Assembly (NCBI GenBank): GCA_963575745.1
Contig: CAUYUJ010020606.1
Coordinates: 83,501 to 147,500, forward strand
Length of the DNA: 64,000 nucleotides
From: Prorocentrum cordatum
Lineage: Eukaryota; Sar; Dinophyceae; Prorocentrales; Prorocentraceae
Direction: 5' to 3'
Part shown: piece by piece, positions 1 through 9,400 of the stretch
Layout: every line of letters starts with the position of its first letter
Position numbering within the stretch: position 1 is the stretch's first letter
Position numbers and translations under genes: made by a program
The notes under the pieces: model-generated
Seen by the model: only the letters and a program-made list of their open reading frames with translations
What the model was told of the DNA's origin: nothing
The model's database searches: none

Positions 1-955
1 TCTGGCGACCATGGGTTTGCCATAAGCCGGCGTGGACACTTTTGGGAAGCCACTAGGTTGCCAGATTCCCTAGGGTTTCTGGCGATCCCCACAATTCGGA
101 ATCTGGACCCCGCTCGCCGCCTCGAATTTTTGGGAAACACATAGGTCGCCAGATTCCTTCCATAGGGGTTTCTGGCGACCAATGGGTTTCCTATGATTCG
201 GAACCTCGACCCCGCTCGCTGCCGCTAACTATGGGAAACCCATAGGTCGCCAGACTCCCTAGGGTTTCTGTTTTTTTGAGTTTCCCATAATTCGGAACCT
301 GGACCTGGCTCGCCGCCGCGAATTATGGGAAACCTATCGGTCGCCATATTGGTGAGGTTTTCTGGCGCCCTGAGTTCGGCGGGGGCAATTTTTGAAAATC
401 CATGGGTCGCCAGATTCCCTCGGATTTCTGGCGACCTAGGGGCTTCCCATAATTCAGATTTTTGATCCCGCTTGCCGCCTCTAAGTATGGGAAACCCATG
501 GGTCGTCAGACTCCCCAGGGGTTTATGGCGACTTCTCGGTTTCCCATAGTTCGGAATCTCGACCCCGCTGGCCGCCGCGAATCGTGGGAAGCCCACAGGT
601 CGGCAACCTCCTCATGTTTTCTGGCTACCTATGGGTTTCCCATGATTCGGCGGATACAGTTTCGGGACATCGAAAGGTTGCCGGATTCCCTAGGCTTTCT
701 GGCGACCTACGTGTTTCACATGGTTCGGAGTTTCGACCCCACTCGCCGCGTCGAATTATGTCAAACCCATCGCCAGATTCCCTACGAGTTTCTTGCGCCC
801 TATGTGTTTCACATAGTTCAGAATCTCGACCCCGCTCGCTGCCGCGAATTATGCGAAACCCATAGGTCGCCAGACTCCATAGAAATTTCTGGCGACCTAT
901 GGGGTTTCCCATAGTTCGGAATCCCGACCCCACTCGCCGCTGCGAGTTCTGGGAA
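1..955. repeat. Palindromic ~95-bp satellite array (left copy)
   Basis: About ten degenerate tandem units, mostly 94-98 bp apart with two shorter ones (the TTTCTGGCGAC boxes recur near 77, 171, 427, 619, 695, 790 and 888). Each unit is itself a large inverted repeat. The left arm runs from TCTGGCGACC through ATGGGTTTCCCATAATTCG. The right arm is its reverse complement (CGAATTATGGGAAACCCAT followed by GGTCGCCAGA), around a loop of about 24 bases containing GACCCCGCTCGCCGCC. The same family returns at 29365-30260. Open frames here are by-products of the repeat; I see no gene. Confidence 0.85.
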
Positions 956-972
956 ATTCTAGACGCTTCGCG

Positions 973-989
973 TATCCCCACCAGCCCGT
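973..989. repeat. Left target-site duplication of the giant retroelement
   Basis: TATCCCCACCAGCCCGT here matches TATCCCACCAGCCCGT at 28817-28832 with one C fewer. The left copy abuts the spliced-leader relic and the right copy directly follows an A8 tract, which is the arrangement expected of a non-LTR insertion made by target-primed reverse transcription. It lies inside a longer stretch (953-985) that recurs with two mismatches at 40853-40885, where no element intervenes. Confidence 0.7.
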
Positions 990-1005
990 AGCCCTTTGGC
1001 TCAAG
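986..1005 (+). other. Dinoflagellate spliced-leader (DinoSL) relic at the 5' end of the element
   Basis: CCGTAGCCCTTTGGCTCAAG equals the known dinoflagellate SL, apart from one missing T and one A-to-C change in its central run. In dinoflagellates every nuclear mRNA receives this leader by trans-splicing, so a genomic copy at the start of an element means that a trans-spliced RNA was reverse-transcribed. The first CCGT overlaps the end of the target-site duplication, so microhomology may have helped the 5' junction. This is not an SL RNA gene: no Sm site or SL intron follows. Confidence 0.85.
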
Positions 1006-1166
1006 GCCGTCTCTGGGCCCCGGCCCCTCGGCCGGGTCTCCCAGCTCAAGGGGTTTCCCCTCGGAGTTTTTTGTGCCGCGCGTCTCCCCTGGGGCCGCGC
1101 CGCCATAGCAGACTCCCTGGATTCCTCTTCGTCGGCTACGCGCTCCCACTTGCCCTCGGGCTTAGC

Positions 1167-4100
1167 ATGGATGGGCGACCGATCGATGACGGTCCTGACA
1201 TCCCTGGTGCGATGACGACCGCGTCGCCAGTCGACGACCGCGCGGCCAGCGGATTGGCAGACTCAAGGCATCCTCACCCTGGATCGCAGGACACCATCCC
1301 TCCGGGGCAGCCGTCGCCCCTCGCCCCCTGGGATGTGAGTGCCCCCGCCGACCCCTCGCGCACACGAGAACCGATGGCCTTCAGCCAAACGGGAAGATGG
1401 GGAGATACGTTCAAACCCGCGATACACACTGATATAGCGACCTTCAGTCGCTTCCCTGGATTTGATAACGACAGGCATGTCGCCCTCCCGCCTAGCCTAT
1501 CCCCCTCTCTCACCCCCGCCCTTCCCATGCCCATTGCTGGGCGCCCAATCTCCTTCTCTCCAGGCGGTGCTGGGCAGAGCTGGATCGCCCACGGCGATGC
1601 CAGGATTACGGGGGGCGAGGGCCCCACTCCTGAGCAGGCGAATCCCCCCACGGACCCAGGGTTGTTTGGGCCACGTACTGGCGTTTGGCAGAGGGATGCC
1701 CCCAACGACCGACCCAGGGGCTTCAACGACGATGATGGGGGGACCAGGGATTTGGCCCCCCAAATGGTGACCGCGGGGGCGTCGGGAGGGGAGACAGGCA
1801 GACGCCCGCCCTCGGTCCCGACTCGCATCAAAGAGGCTTGCGCCTTCACTCCGCCGAACGTCCCCTCCTGGACGCTTCTGCGCAGAGAGAAGCAGCCATC
1901 AGCTGCGAATCGGACATGGAAGAGGGGCCTTCAGCCCCTGGAGCGATCCGTGACACAGCAGAGCGAGCCTTCAGCTCGAGGCCCCGAGGCACATCTAACT
2001 ACCTCAGAGTTGACGAGCCTTCGGCTCGAGAACCGGAGACGGCGCCAATGGTCGTCGAGAGTGCTGCTGGACATGTGGCCACGAGCGGCGACGGGAGGCG
2101 CCGCTCACCCGCCGCCTTTCCTGGAGTTGACAGCGCTGAGCACACAGAGAGTGGGCCTTCAGCCCGAGGAGCTTCCAGCGAGACAGCAGCTTTGATCGAC
2201 CCAGCAGCCTGGGACGCCCCGAGCGGGCGCCTCGGCGCTGAGGTCGATGCAGCGACCAGTCAACTCCCTGGACATTCCCGTAACCCTGAAGACTTTCGTC
2301 AGCCATCCGCCCCCCAGTGGGGCAGCCGCGGACGTGACGAGCCTTCAGCTCGAGATTCTCACACTGAACGAGCCTTCAGCTCGATGGTCCAAGGCGCAGC
2401 GGAATGCAGCAGAATGGACATAGAAGATGGGCCTTCAGCCCTCGTAGCGACCTGTGACGCAGCAGAACGAGCCTTCAGCTCGAGACTCCAAGGCGCATCC
2501 AGCAACCCCAGAGGTGACGAGCCTTCAGCTCGAGAATCGGGGACGGCACCAATGGCCCTCGGGAGTGCCGCTGGGTACGTGGCCGCTAGCGGCGATAGCC
2601 GTCGCCGCGCGCCCACCGCCCTCCCTGGAGTTGACAGCGCTGCGCACTTGGAGAACGGGCCTTCAGCCCGAGGCACCCCCAGCGAGACAGCAGCGCTGAC
2701 CGACCCCGCTGCCCGTGACGCCCCAAGCGGGCTGCTCGGGCCCGAGGGCGATGCATCGACCTGTCTTCTCCCTGGGCACTCCTGAAACCCTGAAGACTTT
2801 CGTCAGCCGCCCGCCCCCCAGTCGGACAGGTGCGGGCGCGAAGAGTCTTCAGCTCCAGATTCTCATACTGAACGAGCCTTCAGCTCGAGGGTCCAAGGCG
2901 TAGCGGGATGCAGCAGAATGGATGTAGACGATGGGCCTTCAGCCCTTGGAGCTACCAGCGACGCAGCAGAGCGAGCCCTCAGCTCAAGACTCCAGGGCGC
3001 ACCCAGCAACCTCAGAGGTGACGAGCCTTCAGCTCGAGAATCGGGGACGGCACCAGCGGTCCTCGGGAGTGCCGCTGGGCATGTGGCCTCGGGCGGCGAC
3101 GGGAGTCGCCGCACGCCCGCCGCCCCTCCTGGAGTTGGCAGCATCGCACGCGCAGAGAATGGGCCTTCAGCCCGGGGAGCACCCAGAGAGACAGGAGCCT
3201 TGACCGACGTCGCAGTCCGGGATGCCCCGAGCGGGCCGTTCGGAGCCGAGGGCGATGCATCGAACAGCCAGCTCCCTGGGCACTCCCGGAATTCCGAAGA
3301 CTTTCGTCAGACATCCGCCCCCCAGTCGAACAGTCGCGGACGTGACGAGCCTTCAGCTCGAGATTCTCGCACTGAACGAGCCTTCAGCTCGAGGGCCCAA
3401 GGCGCATCGGGATGCAGCAGAGCGGACATAGAAGACGGGCCTTCAGCTTTCGTAGCGACCTGTGACGCAGCAGAGCGAGCCTTCAGCTCGAGGCTCCAAG
3501 GCGCGGCCAGCAATCTCAGAGAAGACGAGCCTTCAGCTCGAGAATCGGAGACGGCACCAGTGGTAGTCGAGAGTGCCGCGGGGCATGTGGCCACGAGCGG
3601 CGGCGGGAGGTGCCGCTCGCCCGCCGCCTTTCCTGGAGTTGACTGCGCTGAACACACGGAGAATGGGCCTTCAGCCCGAGGAGCTCCTAGCGAGATAGCA
3701 GCTTTGATCGACCCAGCAGCCTGGGGCGCCCCAGGCGGGCGCCTCGGCACTGTGGTCGGTGCTACGGCCAGTCGACTCCCTGGACACTCCCGTAATCCCG
3801 AAGACTTTCGTCAGCCACCCGCCCCCCAGTCGGACAGTCGCGGGCGTGGCGAGCCTTCAGCTCGAGACTCCCACGCTGAACGAGCCTTCAGCTCGAGGGT
3901 CCAAGGCGTACCGGGTAACCACAGATGTGGCGAGCCTTCAGCTCAAGACCCAGAAACAGCCCCAATGGACTTAGAGAGAGGCGCCGAGGTCGTGACTACG
4001 AACGGAGACGACCTCGACCCTCCTGGGTCTCCTGACGCCCTTCCCCCTGGAGGTGCGGGCGCGGACGCCGGAGTCGCGCCCAGCCCCCGCGCAGCGAACC

Positions 4101-4534
4101 TCGCAGAAGGAACTGGCCTTCAGCCAGGAGGAAGAGAGCGAGAGACGGGCGAGCCTGGTAGCATTGGCCGCAGAGAGGCGCTGGGACGATCGATCGTAAC
4201 TGGCCTTCCCTGGGAGCGACGGCTGGATGGTCCACGAGACTGCCTCGCGCGCCCAACGCCACCAGGATCTCTGCCGATCACGCCGTCGGGGCAGGTTCCC
4301 TGGGCGATCAGATCGATCACCCCGCACCTCCGATCGACACGGGCGGATCGCCCTGTGCCTCCCCTCCCTCGCCTACCTCCTCCTCTCCCAATTTTTCCCC
4401 TCCCGACCCACCTCCTGGGCTGGGGCGTCTCGGTAGCTCCCCGGGCGGCCGCGGTCGCGGCCACCAAGGTCCGTCTCAAGATCGTGAACGGGGGCCACTC
4501 CTATGGACGGACAACGGCTCTCCCTTTGCGTTAA
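1167..4534 (+). pseudogene. ORF1 of the giant element, repetitive Ser/Pro/Glu-rich protein, frame-broken
   Basis: The probable start is the ATG at 1167 (MDGRPIDDGPDIPG). The first ~220 residues are Pro/Gly-rich in one frame. Near 1840 the reading passes to another frame, which runs to the TAA at 4532. From about 1890 the protein consists of roughly four tandem units of ~168 aa (504 bp; DEPSARE-type boxes start at 2014, 2518, 3021 and 3528), with recurring phrases such as ERAFSS, DGPSA, PGVDSA and LPGHSRNPEDFRQ. An in-frame TGA at 2783-2785 replaces the Arg codon of that last phrase, so this copy is interrupted. No known domain is visible. By position it is the ORF1 (RNP-type) protein, but there is no direct evidence for RNA binding. 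It is the main carrier of the CTTCA hairpins. Confidence 0.6.
1375..4127 (+). repeat. Cluster of ~28 CTTCA-loop hairpins with covarying stems
   Basis: Short perfect inverted repeats of 4-5 bp around a constant CTTCA loop. Stems differ but stay paired: TGGC/GCCA (1375-1387), GCGAC/GTCGC (1437-1451), GGGGC/GCCCC (1924-1938), CGAGC/GCTCG (1964-1978, 2338-2352, 2369-2383 and many more), GGGC/GCCC (2153-2165), CGGGC/GCCCG (2656-2670) and CTGGC/GCCAG (4113-4127). The loop is CTTCG at 2014-2028 and CCTCA near 2968. At 2843-2855 a T in the 5' arm is matched by G, a wobble pair. The same hairpin occurs in two reading phases of ORF1 (giving EPSAR or RAFSS), so the constraint is on nucleic acid rather than protein. 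Confidence 0.8.
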
Positions 4535-5237
4535 GACACGCGGCCTCCGGAGGTCCCTTCACGGCCGACCCGCCCTCCTATCCTTCCCCTGACCTTGTCC
4601 TGGAGGAAGAGTTGCGGAGGGAAAACCAGTCTGCCCCCTCGGAAGCTGAGGGCCCTAGTCAAGCCCAGAGAGACAGAGGACAATACGCTGCCGACCTCCA
4701 CGCTCGATGGCTGGACGCCACAGGGCACGCGAACGCTGGCTGGGCAGCCATTCGGGAGGCGGGCGGGCCCATGTGTGGCCCGCGCGTGGCGGACGCCAGG
4801 GTCACTGAACGCCCTCCGTCGTCACCTCGTGCGCATCGACGGTCCTTGGCGCGAGCTCCCCGACCGGGGGACACCGAGGACCCCGCGCGAGACCAGCAAC
4901 CTTGAGCTCCTCACACACTATGCGTGGAGGCGACACCGGCCAGGCCACCCAGGCATACGAGCAGGCAGCCCCATGCGCGCAGCTTCGGCAGAAGCTGCCC
5001 TCCCTGGACTTGGCTCGTGCGGCTTGCGAGCCATTTCAGCCCCGACCCTTGCCATCCTGGATCTCTCCTGGCTCGTCTGGTCCATCACTGGAGGAGATTG
5101 CGAGGGGCGTTTTGGGGGAGTGCAACCAGACCCGATACAGGTCCTTGCCTTTCGCTTTGCAAGCATCACCCATGACCCCAGTATAAGAAGGGAAAGACTG
5201 GACGCCGACAACCCCTCTGTGACGGAAAGGCACCTGG
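4535..5237 (+). other. Frame-disrupted coding stretch between ORF1 and the next ORF
   Basis: No single long frame covers this interval. Fragments with protein-like composition appear in successive frames: 4612-4905 (contains YAADLHARWLDATGHANAGW) and 4902-5186 (contains LPSLDLARAACEPF). They look like one ancestral coding region cut by indels, joining ORF1 to the ORF at 5238. No domain was recognised and no promoter-like or RNA-gene feature was seen. Confidence 0.4.
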
Positions 5238-6449
5238 ATGCTCCGAGACCCCACTGGACGATGCTGCATCACCTGTCACAGGTGGGCTAACCCATGGAGC
5301 TACAACCAAGGTGAGCAGCGAACAGGTGACCTCCCGCCGGGTCACCCAGACGCAGGCTCGGACCAGCCACCCAACAGGCACGCGCTCGACCTCCTGGACA
5401 CCACCCTGCTGTTGCAGCTTGTCAGAGCGGGCATGCGGTATGCCCCAATCGCAGAGCATCTCTACTCCCCAACCCAACCTGGCCCCTCTGACTTCACCCC
5501 GACCTGGCTCGTGGGTGAACTCCTGGGAACCTGGAGACATATGGTGGCCCAAGCCTCAGGCCTGACTGAAATCGGGGCGTACGAAGGCACCGTAGCCCTC
5601 GAGGACTTCGGGGGCGATTGGCAACTCCGCACAGCAACGGTCTCCCTTGCGCTTCTCTGTTCCGCGCCAGACTCCTGGGCCCTCAACGTCTGCCAGGAAA
5701 TACGTCGCGTCATCAGGGCCAGCCCCGAAGGACGACTAGACGGCTGGTTCCCTCCGCATCTCTATCACGACGGCCCAGGCACGCACCCGCCATCGCATTG
5801 GAGGGCCCCCCAGTCTAGCAGGACAACCACAACCGTAGCCATAGGGCCGAACACCGTGGTGCACCTGGACGATCTCCGCTGGCTAAGCGACACCATCGGG
5901 GGGGATCACCTAGACCGCGCTATAAGCGACGCGCGAGATGGCACGGACCTCAGCAGACGCTGGTGGCACAACAGAGACAGTCCACACTCCCAGGCAGCCG
6001 AGGTCATGAGAGGCGCACTACAAGCAGCAGCGCGCGCCGACTGGCGCCCCATACAGGCCCAAATGGGACAAGGTACCCCACTGGGAAACCTCGTCACAGA
6101 CGCCGTTATCCGGCGCCTGGAGACAGACAGTGGGGGCCGTGGCCACGCGCGTGCTGGATGCCCCAGCGGTGGACACTCTCCCATGGATGTGGACGACTCC
6201 GGGCGCGACAGGAGGGGCCCCACTGGCGGAGAGGGGGTCGGAGCGACAGTTCCCCGCAGACCCCCTCCAGAGCCGGTGGGAGACCTATCCCACGCGGAGC
6301 GCTCCCAGCAAGGGGCCTTCATCGACGAGGTGCGGCGAATCAGGAGGATGGTAGCCAGCAGCTCCGTCACCCCAGGTATGCGGTGGAGCAGAATCCTGGT
6401 CCCCTTCCATATGGGGCACTGCGACGGACAGGGGTCGAAGAGTGCTTGA
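5238..6449 (+). CDS. Retroelement ORF of unknown function (403 aa)
   Basis: An open frame with ordinary globular composition in its first 270 residues: alternating hydrophobic helices such as ALDLLDTTLLLQLVRAGMRY and WLVGELLGTWRHMVAQASGL, then a Gly/Arg/Pro-rich linker. It overlaps the next ORF by eight bases in another frame (stop at 6447, next ATG at 6442). Either the two form one ancestral protein split by a frameshift, or they are coupled by overlap. The N-terminus starts with a CxxC-like CCITCHRW, which could be a zinc ligand pair but has no clear partners. No family recognised. The product would act with the other proteins of the element. Confidence 0.5.
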   Translation: MLRDPTGRCCITCHRWANPWSYNQGEQRTGDLPPGHPDAGSDQPPNRHALDLLDTTLLLQLVRAGMRYAPIAEHLYSPTQPGPSDFTPTWLVGELLGTWRHMVAQASGLTEIGAYEGTVALEDFGGDWQLRTATVSLALLCSAPDSWALNVCQEIRRVIRASPEGRLDGWFPPHLYHDGPGTHPPSHWRAPQSSRTTTTVAIGPNTVVHLDDLRWLSDTIGGDHLDRAISDARDGTDLSRRWWHNRDSPHSQAAEVMRGALQAAARADWRPIQAQMGQGTPLGNLVTDAVIRRLETDSGGRGHARAGCPSGGHSPMDVDDSGRDRRGPTGGEGVGATVPRRPPPEPVGDLSHAERSQQGAFIDEVRRIRRMVASSSVTPGMRWSRILVPFHMGHCDGQGSKSA

Positions 6450-9400
6450 GCGGGCCTTTAGGAACATAAATATCAGTACTACCATTATCGACCAGGCAGC
6501 CACCTGGTGGAGATCGCGAGGCGTGCTCTCGTACAGAGACGCCCAGAGGGTCCTCGCGTCTGAAGCAGACGCATCTTCGAGGGCCACCGGATCCACTCTC
6601 GAGGCAGCCGAAATAGGCAGCTACATTGCACCACAGCTGCAGGAACGAATGATGCTGCACCTGGATGCGAATGGTTCCCTACAGACCGCCATCCTGTCAG
6701 GGGATCGGCAAGCAGTAGAGGCTGGAGCTAGGTTGCGAGCGGAGCAGGCCAGGAGCGAGCAGGGGTCGAATCCAAGGAATCACTGGCCCACGCCCGAAGA
6801 AAGAGCACGCCCTGGAGCCGAGGCTGCGACCGTGGAGGCTGCGAGCACAACCGCGCCCTGGAGTGCGGACATACGACAGTTGCTCAACCGAGCGAACTGT
6901 GCCATCCCGCAGGGCAGGCTACCACCAGGCAGCACAAGAGAAGAGCTCCTGGACAGGCTCATCCGCACACTTGACGCCAGACAGCGGGACGAAGAGGGCG
7001 CGGGCAGAGGGGCCATGCCCGCCCCCGAAGGAAGGGCCTCCGTCAACGGAGATCAGGCACAGTGCCTGGCGCAGAGTTTACTGCTGGATCACAGGGCAGA
7101 TGGGCAACCAGGTTCCTGGATCTCCAGAGCCCTGTGGCTCTGCCTGGCGCCACGCTACTTCCCCCTCTTGAGGCCAGTGCTGACTGTGCGGGCAGTGGAC
7201 TCCCGGCCCTACGACGTACCCTACCGCTGGATGACGAGAGCCGAGATTCACACGCCGGAGGACGTGGTCACCTGTCTCCGGGGGGAGGTGCCAGAAGCCG
7301 ATCTAGCACCATACTCGGAATTCACTAACCTGCAAATCCAAGCTCTCATCTGTCACCTCAGCGAGGCGGCTAGCATGACACACCTGGACGCCAGCGTCTC
7401 CGCCAGAGCCCTCATCGAGAGCCTGGGGGGCGGCCTTGCCCAGATTGGCCACCCCCCAGGAGACAGCGCCAGACTTCCCCCGGAAAACATGGACGCTGTA
7501 GAAGTCCCACCATGGGACTTGGACGTAGGGACTCCCCTATGCATGATCTGCAGCGAAGATATCCTGGGTTTCGCAGAAGTCTTGATGCCGTGCGGGCACT
7601 TGTTCCACGCCGAGTGTCTGAGCCAGTGGAGGGTGAGCCAGCCAACACAGGCCCACTCCTACGGAAGATGTTTCCCAGTAGACTGCCCCATTTGCCGCTC
7701 CAACGACAGGGGTAGCATCGCCGTTAGGCTGCCAGGTCGAGTCTGCGACGCTGATGCCGCTGCGGTTGCGGTACCACCAGACCTCCTACAACTCCGCGAC
7801 GGTACCTTAGCCCCGCTACAGCCTTTCCTGGGCCTGCAGGAGCTAGCCGAGGGCGTCAGACACCTTGCCCTGGACCTGGACTGCCTCAGAGCGCAGGCAC
7901 TCTCCATTCGACGGCCCCACACAGATGTTACGCTGTCGGACATGCGCAGGATCCACGAGCATGTGAGAGGGAGGAGGGCCGCCCTGGAGATGCAACAGGC
8001 CCCAATGGACGCGGACGGAACTCCACCCGACGGTGGAGGCGGCACGGACCCCGATGGCTCGCACAGCAGCTCGCAGAACCCTGGGTCCCCGCTCCCACCA
8101 CGACCCCTCGGCCCCACTAGCAGGGCGAATAGGATGCGACAAGCCCCGCGGATCACTCTCGGGAGATGGGCCCTACTTCTCGGACGCAACCCTCCAGAGG
8201 ACGAACCCAGGAGGAGAGGGCCCATGGGGCTTCCGGTGGGACTGCTAACCACTGCCGCCCGAGATTGCAGCCGACCTGATAATTTCCAGAACCGCGTACG
8301 TTGGCGACCGAGTAGCCGACGAGACTGGAGTCACTTTTCCCCTGCAGGCCCCGACGCCTGGGAGCAGATCAAAGCCTTGGTCACGGAGCGCAGGGACCAG
8401 TCCCCCGGGAGCGCCGTCCCAACGATCCTCATGGTAGACGCGCAAGCTGCACAGATGGATGCCGCCCTGGCGGCAGCTTCAGCGGCGGGATGCCCGTGCT
8501 GTGTCCTCGCCCTGGCCACTGAGGGAGTGCCTTCTCCTGGAGGACCGGATCCCATCGAGCTCGCGACCCTGGCAAACGCGCAGTGGGGCTATCGAGCGGC
8601 CAGCAGGATTACTCACCTCGTCCCGATCGGTTACCCCTGCCGAACTGGCAAGCCCAGCCCCCCAATGCAGCAGCTCTTTGCGGCGCAATTTGACATAGCA
8701 GGCAGGACGCTGCGCACGATTCTGCTCCCGTCAATTGTCGTGCACTGGGGAGGGAGGACAGGGGACGCCTCGGACGCACTTCACATCCGAACCCCCGAGA
8801 GCGGCAACGACGGCGTCGTCGCTCAGATCATTCGATGGAAGGAAGAGCTAAGGCAATCCCGCAGCGGCGCGATCACTGCCGAGTGGGTCACCACGAGGGT
8901 GCAACTCCCCAGAGACGAGCTTCTAAGGCACCAGGGACTCGAGATGCTCTTCCATCATGTTCTTCGCTGTCGGGCAGCGAGGCCCATGAGTTGGGAAGAC
9001 GGCCTACGCGCCCCCCTGGACAACTTGCAAGCGGCAGCTCAAATCACCACGCTGGCTCACCAGACAGCGTGCATCTGGAGGACCCACGAGACGAGCGACT
9101 CAGTGCACATCCCGGTTCCTCCCAGAGCAGTATGCTTAGCCCTTTCCATTGCTTCCGCAACAGCCGGAGCCATGGGGCACAGGGTTGGGATTTGCGGGAC
9201 AGGGCTCCTCCTGCTCGCTACTCCAGAAAGGATTGCCGCCCCCGTCCTGAGGCACCTCCGGGACGAGCTCCCGCGCATCTTTGGAGACGGATCCTCCTCG
9301 CCAGCACTAGGACCACGACGTATCCTTCTGGAAGGACCCTGGGATGGTGGACCCTCTTTTGTACGACTTTCCGACCCCGAGGACGGCTTTCACCTGCGGT

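Noticed and set aside
1-955. Satellite arrays as a CRISPR-like array
   Set aside because: Units are degenerate and continuous without unique spacers, and the context is eukaryotic.
986-1105. A functional SL RNA gene at the SL match
   Set aside because: No donor GT directly after CAAG, no Sm-site-like sequence and no conserved SL RNA body follow.
5830-5846. CCGTAGCCAT inside the 403-aa ORF as another spliced-leader relic
   Set aside because: Only the first ten bases match, it lies within normal coding (TTTVAIGPN) and lacks the GGCTCAAG end; chance.
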